A stretch of DNA of 64,000 bases, from positions 14,941,466 through 15,005,465 of the forward strand of contig OX377206.1 of NCBI GenBank assembly GCA_947396885.1, given 5' to 3'. Positions 1 through 9,439 of this stretch are shown one piece after another. Under the pieces are notes generated by a model, which saw only the letters and a list, made by a program, of their open reading frames with translations, did no database searches and had not been told where the DNA came from. Positions within the stretch are counted from its first letter, which is position 1. Each line of letters starts with the position of its first letter. Both the position numbers and the translations under genes were made by a program. Origin of the DNA: Heligmosomoides polygyrus polygyrus (lineage: Eukaryota > Nematoda > Chromadorea > Rhabditida > Heligmosomidae).

Positions 1-48
1 TGTACAGGGCAGGGAGCTAACTCAATTATATAGTGGTAGATATCCTAG

Positions 49-470
49 GCACTTTTCCCACCGATAGTGCCCGTCGTAACCACAGAAGGAAACCTTTCGC
101 TGCGCCAGTTTATGCGCTACTGGCATGACACGTGGGGTGCTGCTGGTCGCTTCGTGTGCGACCATTCTGATAACTTCGGAACGCGGACAACGAACTTCAT
201 TGAGGGGTTCCACAGTAAACTTTGAGAGGCGTTTCCTAGTGGCACCCTGCTATGGCGGTTATATTACAGTTTTTCGCCTCACAGTTAACTATGGCCAAAT
301 CTCAGCTCCTGTCTATAGAAAATGGGGAATGGCGACAAGATATATCCAAAGTCGCCAAGCCTGCAGGCCAAATGATATACACGATGAGATGAGACGCTTC
401 AGACAGTTCCTCCAGGCGGATGGTCGTCCACCTACACAAGAGAGTGTAAGAATCACCTCGGTACCTTAGG
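49..470 (+). pseudogene. Mutator-like (MULE) transposase C-terminal remnant
   Basis: After a TAG at 46-48, the frame from 49 reads to a stop at 222-224. It contains MRYWHDTWGAAG, then RTTNFIEGFHSKL. The spacing of a W-rich segment followed by RT-N-x-I/V-E-G-F/W-H-S is typical of the C-terminal part of MULE/FLYWCH-associated transposases, where it follows the DDE core. Homologous-looking sequence continues after the stop (EAFPSGTLLWRLYYSFS) and, in another frame, a short HDEMRRFRQFL stretch near 385-430, so at least one nonsense change and one frameshift are present. The catalytic core would lie left of the window. This is a decayed transposon fragment with no intact start. Family assignment rests on motif memory only; some other DDE family is possible. 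Confidence 0.5.
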
Positions 471-794
471 CAGCAACCTTGGTCACTAGTTAGCTCTCAA
501 TGTGTCTCCGTCTCCTGGTAAAGAGTGTTCTAAAATATTTATCTAAAAAAAAGAAGAAAAGTCTCAAACATGCTTCTAAACATCCTGCAGAAACTCAGCG
601 ACTGTTGTGGCTGGATTAGTGTATTTCCTCAGTGATGTCACCAAGAGTACGAATGGTGTGGAAACATATCACGCTATGAGACACCGGTCGTGCAAATCGC
701 TCAAGAAACAGCACGTCCCCACGCGAGACGGCACTGCGCGCGAAATAGCGGGGAGGAAGCGAGGTGGCAGGCGCGCTGCAAATCGACGTGACTC
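471..794. other. Unassigned spacer
   Basis: No gene, terminal repeat or RNA motif is recognised here. An A-rich stretch lies at 545-558 and GC-rich sequence at 710-790. Confidence 0.5.
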
Positions 795-840
795 AGCATG
801 GTAAACGAAACCAATAAAAATTGGTTTCGTTTACCATGCT
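795..840. repeat. Perfect 21-bp inverted repeat, 4-nt loop
   Basis: The left arm 795-815 (AGCATGGTAAACGAAACCAA and one T) is exactly complementary to the right arm 820-840. The loop is AAAA at 816-819. Pairing stops abruptly at 794/841. No protein or RNA function is assigned. It could be a foldback made by template switching or the core of a tiny MITE. Confidence 0.9.
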
Positions 841-893
841 TGTTAGAGCGTCTAAAGATGATGTACACATAGCAACTAGAAAAATAAATTGCA

Positions 894-1255
894 GGACAGA
901 ATCAAAACTTCATATCACATGGTCCTACTCAGCCGAAAGGGTGAGGCATGGCGCCGTATCACACGGTCGTGAAAGGGTTACATTTGGATCTGACGTATCC
1001 TTTTCATAATCAAATTTGCAAAGCGTACTGAGACATTTTCTCCTTCTTCAAAAAATCGCTAAGTGTCCACATCTTTGTATACATCTAAGGAAACATTCTA
1101 CGCTCTTCATCAAAAACATGCAACGCCAATGCATCCGTGATGATTAGTCATAAGAATCTCACCTCCTAAAGGGCCTCCGTTGCTCCAGGAGCGGCAGCTG
1201 TAGGCATGAGCCTTCGGGAAGCTCCGGCTCATATGTTACTAAACAGACAAGAATA
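894..1255 (+). repeat. Dispersed repeat R3, copy 1
   Basis: This segment closely matches 46,735-47,062 and, more divergently, 8,937-9,215. Its last part also matches 40,440-40,540. Shared landmarks in order are TTCATATCACATGGTCCT, AGGGTTACATTTGGA, ACATTTTCTCCTTCTTC and GCTCATATGTTACTAAAC. It has no coding potential that I can see. Together with the next segment it forms one half of a duplicated block (see 46,735-49,175). Confidence 0.75.
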
Positions 1256-1397
1256 ACATTCTCCGTGTATGTCAAACTCGCTAGGGTAGTCGATAGAAGC
1301 TGTTTCACTGCTGATTTGTCATGATCTTTTTTCATCCTTTATCTTTTAGTCGCAGTCCGCGAAGTAACCTTGCACTCACGACTACACGAGGGCTTTT

Positions 1398-2889
1398 GGC
1401 ACTATTGTACTTTCACAACTCCACGCGTCGAGGAGAGGTCGAAAAAAATTTTCGCCCAAACATCGGCTAGGGGGTATTTGGGGTGCTGATCATCTGTCAT
1501 CCGTCCTTCGTTTTACGCTGGAGTACGGTAGGTACGGGTGACTAAGGCTGCCAAGGTCATGGTCACCGAGTTCGCCCAAACTTATGCTAGGAGGGTTATT
1601 TGAGGTGCTGATCACGAATATGACATCCGTTTTTCGTTTTACGCTGGAGTACGGTAGGTTGCGGGTAAGGCGCCTTTTATACTTGCGCCGCCCCGTGGCG
1701 CGGCGTTATGGTCGGCATGGCTATCGATTTTTCAAAACACCACACTTGACGGAATTTTGGGTTACGGTATTCAGCGAATCGCGCCGCTTAGAGGAAGAGC
1801 GCGGCGCGGCGCGACCAGCCGCCGACTCGGTGTAGGGTGGGAGATTTCACCATTTCGACCAAACTTCTCCTATTGGGAAGGAGGAGGAGTATTTAGGGTG
1901 CTGATCACGAATCTGCCATCGTTTTTTGAAGTTACAGGCGATTACTAGGTTTGGATGATTGTGGAGTTTGGGCGAAATCGGTGACCATGACCTTAGCCCG
2001 TACCTTCTGTAACCTAGGGAGGGAATGGAGATCTGTAGACATTCACGAAGCTTCATATACCACGCTAAAAATATGCTTAGTGCACAGTGACCCCAGAATG
2101 GCCATATGTTAAAGAATTTTGATTGGTTATCGACAGCCAGACGAATTCTTTCTGTTTTGCTCCCTCAATCACTCATGGACCGTTTCCGGAGCACGGGCCG
2201 TAGTGCGCAGAAGCTCGTGGCCGCGCGTCGCTGACGCTCCCCTTTCTAACTGCAATCGCGCAGCGGCGCGACTGACTGCGCCGCTCCCCAAATTGGCGCG
2301 CCGCGCCGCGGCGGGAATATAAAAGGCGCCTAAGGAATGCTTCAGGACGGATTGCTGGTGATAGCCTAAATATCTTCCTGGTGGCGGTTGTGGAACAGTG
2401 CCTGGAGGGCAATGATGCTTAGATTGCTATCTCTCGATTAACCCTTTGCCTATCGAAGAGTTTCCCGCAAAAATGGTTTCCCGCTGATTTTTCAGGCGAT
2501 CGCTGCGGGACCGCTTGCATGCTGTACTCACCCGTAGCACCACAGATAACCGCATAGCCGAAGTTTGGGCGAAATCGGTGATCATGACACTGGCAGCCTT
2601 AGTCACCGGTACCTACCGTACTCCAGCGTAAAACTAAAAACGGATGTCATATTCGTGATCAGCACCCCAAATAACCTCCCTAGCCGTAGTTAAGGGGAAA
2701 TCGGTGATCATGACCTTGGCAGCCTTAGTCACCCGTACCTACCGTAACCTACCGTACTCCAGCGTAAAACGAAGGACGGATGACACTTTCGTGATCAGCG
2801 CCCCAAATAACCCCCTTAGACAAAGTTTGGACGAAAATTGTTTTTCGACCTCTCCTCGACCCGTGGAGTTGTGAAAGTACAATAGTGCA
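1398..2889. mobile_element. Foldback-type DNA element FB1 with modular inverted termini
   Basis: The left end GGCACTATTGTACTTTC (1398) is mirrored at the right end, where sequence complementary to it ends at 2889 (GTGCA, one change from GTGCC). The flanking octamers GGGCTTTT (1390-1397) and GGCCTTTT (2890-2897) differ at one position, as expected of an aged 8-bp target duplication. Both arms consist of repeated modules of roughly 110-125 bp. Each module contains a G-run, TTATTTGGGGTGCTGATCAC, CCGTTTTTCGTTTTACGC and GTACGGGTGACTAAGG, and modules in the two arms face each other. No transposase is inside. TIRs built of subrepeats are the hallmark of foldback elements. An 8-bp duplication fits the P, hAT or Mutator superfamilies; the sequence does not decide which. 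Confidence 0.75.
1669..2330. mobile_element. PIF/Harbinger-like MITE nested in FB1
   Basis: The termini GGCGCCTTTTATA (1669-1681) and its complement (ending at 2330) are flanked by TAA on both sides (1666-1668 and 2331-2333). This is the TWA target duplication typical of PIF/Harbinger elements. The ends are GC-rich and palindromic (GCGCCGCC/GGCGGG). Foldback modules also occur inside (about 1855-2050), so insertion order is complex: either the MITE captured modules or modules were inserted later. It is non-autonomous. Confidence 0.65.
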
Positions 2890-3824
2890 GGCCTTTTTGG
2901 TACAATCGATGCCAGTTCCACGCACTTCTTTTCTCCACTATGTTTAAACCTTGACCATGCATTCTGAGGCGTAGCATTTCTGTTGCAGCACATCCCAATA
3001 ACCTGAGTGACTGCAGGCGAAAACAATAGGCCCAAACATCACGCAAGTCTACTAGTTCTCCAAGGGTTATAGTTCTAATTAGAATAACTGTTTTGGCTGC
3101 AGTGCTATGAGGTTTGCTGACTCGACAGATATGAGCTTGATGTGGTATGAACAGAAAACAGACACGTCAAGCAGGACGAGTAACTACGAAGTCGACATAC
3201 CTGTCACCTCTTACCTGTCTTCCCTTTACGATCGCAGAGTTGCTCCAGCGGTCACCAGAAAGGTGTCCATTCATCCCTGTTCCGAGCCAAGGGGGTCCAA
3301 GGGTGTGATTGTCCTGAGGCGGGATTCACGACTAGTAAGATAATGAGATAGTGGTAGTGGTTACAGAGGATAGTGGGCAAAGGGCAAGTTTGGTTTTCAT
3401 GTATTCATAATTTGGCGAACGATACAGTTTTACCTACCATTCACCTAACCCCAGGTGATGCTTCAACTTCTACGCTATATTCACAATAACCCTGGGTAAA
3501 GTCATTCATGAATCCGATCTATGGGGGGTTTTTTGAAACTCCGTCAATTGGCTCTCTTGCTCAACGGGTGTTAAACAAGCAGATTACACAGCCATCTCTC
3601 TTAATCTTCGACGACTTGGCTAGAGCGCTTCTGATCCGTGAACGCCGACGGTTTTGGCCGTTTTCCAATACCTAACCACATGTATCATATGATAGCGCAC
3701 GAAAACAGATGTTTTCCGACAAAGGTATGAAAAGGATTCCGCAACGCAGTCGCTCAAAACCTGACATTTGTGGATTATAAGTTGGGACCGTGATTCAATA
3801 GTAGACGCTTCTCGGGAATACAAA

Positions 3825-4064
3825 GTAGTGGTTTGTCCATTAGCTGACCACAAAAGGGGTGCAGTCCTCACACAATCCTGTCCGCCGCCCAGTGTTCGCC
3901 CTGAAGGCGCGAAATCTCGCTGTGGGCTGCAGAATCGTTGCTTGGAAGTACGCCGCCTGAAAACCGTGCAACGTCTGTTTCGCGAAGCCGTCAGCTTACG
4001 AACAGGAGCAGGTGTAAGGCGAAGGGATTTCGAAATCCGGAAAACGAGTAATGGATTATTTTAA
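3825..4064 (+). other. Conserved reading frame in R4 (possible exon)
   Basis: The frame reads through CPLADHKRGAV, TQSCPPPSV, NRCLEVRRLKT and RRRDFEIRKTS to a TAA at 4062-4064. The diverged second copy (47,986-48,222) keeps the same frame and the same stop. Differences include L/F, V/I and K/Q replacements rather than frameshifts. That pattern hints at past selection on protein, but no start codon, splice signal or known domain is evident. It is basic and arginine-rich, and could be a terminal exon captured in the duplicated block. Confidence 0.3.
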
Positions 4065-4540
4065 GATAGGTGTTTTCAAATCCCGTCCTAGAAATAGTAC
4101 GTGGAGTAACCCAATCCGACAGGAAAAAGTTCAGACCAGACCGATTGGTCGCTCGTACAAATCAAAGCTTTGTAAATTGTGTTTTTTTTTACATTGTTAG
4201 CATCGAAATTTAAGTCGAGACCTATGGTAGCGTTTGTGCACACATGGAGTTTCCATCGGGATCTATATTGCTGAGGAACACCCGAATCCTCGGCGTAACC
4301 AGCATTTGGGATGGCTATCGCTCGCAATGCCAGTCATCGGGAAACTCTTCCAGCAAGTTGAGCTTCCGTCCCGACGAGGATGGCAGCAGACCAGAAAAGA
4401 CGACAATTCCTGAATAGGCCCTTGGTACACTCTAGCGTCGCGCCGGCCACAGTGTGGCGCGGGCAGCTACGGGATGCGCACTCGCGCAACATTGTCGCCG
4501 TGACCGATCGTCGGAGCGACGCGAGAGTTAGCAAATTCGG

Positions 4541-4612
4541 TCCAGTAAGGACGACAGTACGCAGTTTGATGTACATCGTACATCGAACAGTGTACTTTCG
4601 TCGTTACTGGGG
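4541..4612. repeat. Imperfect hairpin, about 32-bp arms
   Basis: CCAGTAAGGACGACAGTACG followed by CAGTTTGATGTA is nearly complementary to TACATCGAACAGTG then TACTTTCGTCGTTACTGG. The same hairpin is present in the second R4 copy (49,021-49,092), with slightly better pairing there. It is therefore older than the duplication of the block. Confidence 0.7.
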
Positions 4613-4700
4613 CGCGTTACTCACTGCTTGGCAGCTATTTCGGACAGCACTATTAGGATGCTCGAGTATGAGAATGCCAACCTTGAAAATCTGCGCCAAG

Positions 4701-5355
4701 GCGAAGTTGGGTCGAAATCGACCACCCCGACCCTACTCACCCACAACTTACCACAGCGTACCACAATCGGCCCACAGTATGATGACAAATACCATATTAT
4801 TCATCAGCACCTCAATTAACCTCCCTAGGCGAACTCTGGGTGAAAATTGTTGTTCGTCGCTAAATGGTGAAAGTATAAATAGATTTCGTTATCGGCTGAG
4901 ATTTTTAAAATGAATGCCGTACATCACGGTGCCAAATTATAGATTCACCGGTACATGCCGTGAAGGTGAGTAGCACTGGTAGATGGGAGTGCGCCAACCA
5001 ATAATAACCAAACAGAGCACAGCCCGAACACAAGCCAGCACATCAGGGTACCGTCTGAATACGCCTCTCTGAACGGCATACCCATTCAATGCAATCTGAT
5101 TGGTATAGGTTTCCCACCCACCAATGCTGCTCGCCTACGCGACATATACCCGAAAACCTTTATGGGAAAATTCTAAGCAGCAAATCTTATCAGTGCAGGA
5201 TACCACGAACTTTTATTGAAGAGGTAACGAATAAAGGCTGGTGCAGAATACAGGTTCACTTGAGGAATTTTCTCACGCTCACCATTTTCCGGTGCAAAAC
5301 TCGGTATAAATAGGTCAGTAATGTAATGAAAATCAATCACCTATCAATCGCTACA
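4701..5355. other. Spacer with a degenerate foldback module
   Basis: Around 4,795-4,880 the sequence TTCATCAGCACCTCAATTAA, CCTCCCTAGGCGAACT and GAAAATTGTTGTTCGTCGC resembles the right-arm end module of the FB elements, but no partner end is seen. The remainder, up to the Tc3-like frame, has no recognisable feature. Confidence 0.4.
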
Positions 5356-6430
5356 ATGGCAAAGGGCCCCAGGCTTTCTACACGTGAACAAACTCAAGTT
5401 GTGCTCTTCATGCGGCCGACCTTTCAAACAGGAAGATCGCAGCTCAACTAAGGAGGTCGTTGAACTGTATCAATTGCTATCTGAAGGACTTGGAAGCCTA
5501 CAAGCAATAATCGAAAGCTGACCGTCCAAGGAAGGTGTCTGCGAGGGATGAGAGCCGTCTGCTCCGGACGGCTTCCAAAAGCACCCAGTCCGCGGAGGAC
5601 CTCGACGTCATCTGGACTTCCCTGTCGAAATGCGGTAATACGAAGCTCGTATCGCAATACCCACATTGTTCATCAAGTTATGAAGAGTGTCCCTCGTTAG
5701 ATAGATTGCCACAAGGCTGCCAGGCTCAATTTCGCTCGTTCACACATGAGGACGAATTGGGAGAAAGCGAGGTGAGACTGCGACTAGTTTCACATGCAAG
5801 CAGAAGAGCGTTTTCAATTTTTAGGATGTATTGTCCGTGGAAAAGAAGTGAAATCTTGATGGGCCCGACAAGTACAGACACTACTGGAGAGATCTGAAGA
5901 AAGAGCAGCGGGTATTCTCCAGGCGTATCTTTGGCGGTGGAAGTCTCATGGTTTGGGCTGCGTTTTCTGGATAAGGACTTATTGGCTCGGAGTTCGTCCG
6001 TGTAGGATGAACAGTGAAGACTGCCAGAAAATGCTCGGAGATCACTTTCTGTCATACTTCAGAAGATTTCGTAGGCACAACCTTATTTTGCAACATGATA
6101 ATGCATCCGTACGTAGCGTGATCACAGTCAACTACAGATTGGCTTAATTCCAACAAAATTCAACTTTTGGAGTGTCCTAGTTGTTCTCCAGATCTCTACC
6201 AGATAGAGAACTTGTGGGGGCATTCCTGTGCACAAAGTGCTCAAAAATGGAACCACTTACGGTTTCTGATGCGAAGAACGTCACACTTGATGCATCGAGC
6301 AATGCAGAGAAAAGTATTATTGATAGCCTTATCAGTAGTATGAAAGATAGAATTTTCGATGATGTTTACAACAAAGATGATGTGACGAAGCACTCATTCT
6401 GCTTCGCTTGTAGGTCCCTTTTATGATTAA
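5356..6430 (+). pseudogene. Tc3-like (Tc1/mariner superfamily) transposase pseudogene
   Basis: Pieces of a Tc3-type transposase appear in order in shifting frames. They are MAKGPRLSTREQTQ at 5,356, a segment with SARDESRLLRTASKS near 5,540, YWRDLKKEQRVFSRR then FGGGSLMVWAAFSG near 5,890-5,970, MNSEDCQKMLGDHFLSYFRR near 6,007, QHDNASVRS near 6,090 (second catalytic Asp of the DDE core) and SMKDRIFDDVYNKD near 6,340. Intact Tc3-type proteins are about 330 residues, and the span here fits that size. Multiple frameshifts and stops make it inactive. Terminal inverted repeats were not located. Confidence 0.75.
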
Positions 6431-7385
6431 TCAGCTTTATATGAAGTGAGCTTATATTCTGCACCGATCTCCATTCGGTAAATCTTCAATAAAAGTTCGT
6501 GGCATCCTGCACTGATAAGACCACCTGCATCAAATTCTGCTATAGAGGTTTTCAGTAGTGAGGAATACGATTATAACATCGATGAGCCTCGGAAGTGGGC
6601 TCTTCGGGTACTAATGGACAAATCGGGGGTGAACCTATAATTTCGCACCAGGCTGTGTCTGTGATCAACACCGCAAGTAACACCTTTAGAGTAATTGCCG
6701 AGCTTAAGCGAACAAATCTTTTTCAAGCTCGGGATTCGTGAGAGGACAATCGCGCCCATGAATCGCGCCCATGAAGGGGTCTCCATGCTGGGGAAGTTTC
6801 TCGTTGTGATTTCTCATGCAGAGTTTGGATTGACCGCTTCAGATCTTTCTTAAGAAGTGCAAAAAGGCTTCCTCAATGAATCGAACCGTCCACTCCTTGC
6901 CTTCCACAACTCTACTTCCCTACCCACTGTGCCACGACTAGACGGTCGACAGAGTTGCTTGCGGACAACTTCAGTAGAGCGCGGACAGTGCAAAGCGAAA
7001 ATGACATCTGCTGCAGACAAGGAACACAAATCTAAAATCAGCGTTCAAAGCTGCACATATGTATCTCACCTCAAAGTGTTATTGCGACCTTGTATCTGTC
7101 GTTTGTAATTCCGCTGCCCTTGTTTTTTCCTTGGAAACTGGAGACGCCTGACTTGTGTAGTTGCCATAATAATCTTCTACGCAAACCGACCATGTTGGCA
7201 GGGACACGTGTTTGACTGAAGCACATCTGAAATGCCTCCTGGTGAAAAGCACCGACGAACTGGTTGAGCTGACAGGCGCACAAATATATCAATCTACGCG
7301 CGTCCGACAATCGATACTTAATGCTCACTAATGCAAACTAAAGAGCCTAAACTTGCAATCGCAATGGGTTCTGCAGTATTCGTCA
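6431..7385. other. Mostly unassigned; contains a dispersed repeat fragment
   Basis: The stretch 6,655-6,785 resembles 60,990-61,100 (shared ACCGAGCTTA/GAGCTTAAGCGAACAAATC and a following GGGGATTCGTGAGAG-like part). A tRNA-like unit lies at 6,876-6,942. Otherwise I see nothing I can name. Confidence 0.45.
6876..6942 (-). repeat. tRNA-like (SINE-type) unit
   Basis: Read on the minus strand, GTGGCACAGTGGGTAG resembles a pol III A box and GGTTCGATTC resembles a B box, about 50 bases apart. The acceptor arms do not pair, so this is a tRNA-derived repeat and not a working tRNA gene. Confidence 0.4.
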
Positions 7386-7850
7386 GTACTCTATTATGAC
7401 ACGTCGCCGACGGATAAGGATTAGGCTTATCTGGGCAAACATGGTAACGGCAGAGGTAACAAATAAAAATCGCTGAAAAGACTCAATGGTTTCTCATTCG
7501 GTTCCGGTGTAAGCGGCGCCACATTTACACATGTGTCCCGAACTGATTTCGACAACAGAGCTGATGTCGTGGGTGAATATCTCTAATAAGGTGACATAAA
7601 ATAATCTTTATCCATTGGCTACATCACCAACTTGACGTTACTCACAAGGGGTCAATGAGGTCGCTCCGGAGGTTCTAAACCAGATCTGTACGGTCTTGTA
7701 GCGCAACAGACTAGGATTACAGGGCTGTGTTTCGTTTTTGCTAAATGCCCCTCGGCGGTTCAGAATAGGCAAAAAAACTGTATCATTGCAGTGCGGGCTG
7801 AAAAGGCAAATCTGACGATGGAATAGCGTAGTTGCGCTCAAAAATTAATC
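7386..7850 (-). pseudogene. EGF-like gene family, copy E (exon remnant)
   Basis: On the minus strand 7,395-7,440 reads PNPYPSATCHNR. This aligns with the EGF-like exon of copy A, PDPCASVMCHNS, with the first Cys changed to Tyr. Neighbouring nucleotide sequence (TCGCTGAAAAGACTCAATGG and CCACATTTACACATGTG) matches copies A, B and D. No complete exon survives. It sits just downstream, in transcription direction, of a family-2 exon at 8,165-8,402, as expected of one decayed gene copy. Confidence 0.45.
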
Positions 7851-7859
7851 TACAAAAGG

Positions 7860-8760
7860 TTTGGAGGAAAGGACTGGAGACTTACTTCCACTCAAACTAT
7901 GGAACACAACTGTTTACATGTAGAAGTGGACCAGGTGGACCATTAGATACTCTGTACGATCAGACCACTACATTCGGCAATCTGTCGCCGTAACGTAGGT
8001 GAACTCAGCTCACTGCGATCCGACCAGATGAGTGCTACAACCCGCTACAGCTGGCTACGGCTCCATTACTAACATAGAACACTAGAAGCAACAACCCTTA
8101 GACGACGAAGTTGACTGGATAGTTGTGAGAATCAGAAGAATGAGAAGCGCCATGAAATTCGACCTCACTCAATACCCTGTTCGCTCGCGAGATGCACTCC
8201 CCTTCTACGCACCATGACGGAAACACTCGAAATGTTTACTTCTGGATAGAGAGACAACACATATTTCGTTGCTCCACTGATGGCAGACACATCGCAGAGG
8301 GAAAAGAGATCTAGTTGAGCTGAAAGCGAAATCACAGTGGAAATCTTTTCGTTCTCCCACACAATCAATCCCTGATGACCGAGTACTGTGAAGTCGATCC
8401 AAAATTTGTGGTTAGATGTTCTTTAGGTGGACGCACCTGATACGCGACAAAAAACGCCGAAGGTCACTGCTTCTTCTCACATCCTGGCGTCGTGGTTGCG
8501 ATACGTGATTGCATGTGTGCAACATCGGCAGCCAGTCATAATCGACTACAGCGACCTGGCCTGTTCAAACGTGGTACGTTAACATAGTAATGCACGCAAC
8601 GAGATTGTTCATTGCCTGCGACGGGAGCGGCTGGTCGTTCATGCAAAAGATGCAAATCGATCAAAACCAAGCGATCACCGCGAAAGCTGCTCTCCGACGC
8701 TATAGCATACAGCTGAATATGTTCCAGCTCTTGGCTGCATTGCATACGAGATCAAGACAC
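7860..8760 (-). repeat. Family-2 repeat with candidate exon, copy 1
   Basis: This segment aligns in patches with 21,700-22,620 and 59,860-60,540 (shared ACAACCCGCTACAGC, AGAATGAGAA-type and ATACCCTGTTC-type strings). On the minus strand near 8,370-8,200 a frame reads IVWENEKISTVIS, then LDLFSLCDVSAISGATKYVL. The equivalent place in the other copies reads DQELIVGATIRF and DQESIVGGNKS. A DQ-x-x-IV core is thus shared. I do not recognise the domain. It lies 5-prime to the EGF-like exons in copies E, D and B, so it is probably part of the same gene family. Confidence 0.4.
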
Positions 8761-8936
8761 TGACAGCGTTCTTCAACAGTACCTCAGACGCATTCATATA
8801 ATGTCCACTATACATTGGATCCGATCGAAAATCTTCGGATAATTGGATGACTCGGATAACGCTTTTCGAATAAATGCAGTGGTAAGTTAAAAGCTTCCTG
8901 TATCAATAAATACAGAGAGGACCTCTCTCTTAAAGC

Positions 8937-9242
8937 CCGGCTTAAATCTACATTTGGTTCTGACGCATCCCTTCCAAGATCAATGCTGCAAAGTTGAGAC
9001 ATTCTTTTCATTAAAAAAAAAACGCCAGGCGCCCACATTTTTTGTGTACATCTTAGGAAAGACTTAACGCTCTTCAACAACAACATGCATGGCCAATGCA
9101 AACGCGTTAATTCATAAGGATCTCACCTGAGAGGACATCCATTGCTCCAGAAGTGGGTGTGTTAGGCGTGCTCGGGAACGGCGTTCGGGATGCTCAGGTT
9201 CATATGTTACAGCATAAACATATGAGCCTGAGCTTCCCAAAC
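8937..9242 (+). repeat. Dispersed repeat R3, divergent copy, ending in a hairpin
   Basis: Landmarks ACATTTGGTTCTGACGCATC, GAGACATTCTTTTCATT and TCATATGTTAC match the R3 copies at 894 and 46,735. At the end, 9,187-9,209 (GGGATGCTCAGG and TTCATATGTT) is almost exactly inverted at 9,217-9,239. Copy 1 of R3 does not show this second arm. Confidence 0.65.
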
Positions 9243-9439
9243 GCCAAAAGCCTAACTTTGACATCATGAGGACGAGCATAAAAGAACACGTGGTCGATAG
9301 TGTCCACCTGTGTCACAGAGGCAAGCCGCAAACATTAGTGGAAATTTCGGTCGGTTTCCAGTATTTAAGCCTAAAATGACAATATACATCTTCTCTTCTT
9401 TACAAAAGTGCAACAGAAGCACCTACTGGACATTCCTAA

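Larger units (their letters stand above)
2960..4700 (+). repeat. Duplicated segment R4, copy 1
   Basis: This segment aligns, with substitutions and small indels, to 47,105-49,170. It begins around GCAGCACATCCCAATAACC and ends at GGATGCTCGAGTATGAGAAT. Copy 2 carries an extra 265-bp TTAA-flanked insertion that is absent here: the intact TTAA target is at 4210-4213. Copy 1 instead carries FB1 just upstream. The segment includes a frame conserved between copies (3,825-4,064) and a hairpin (4,541-4,612). The rest shows no clear gene. Confidence 0.8.
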
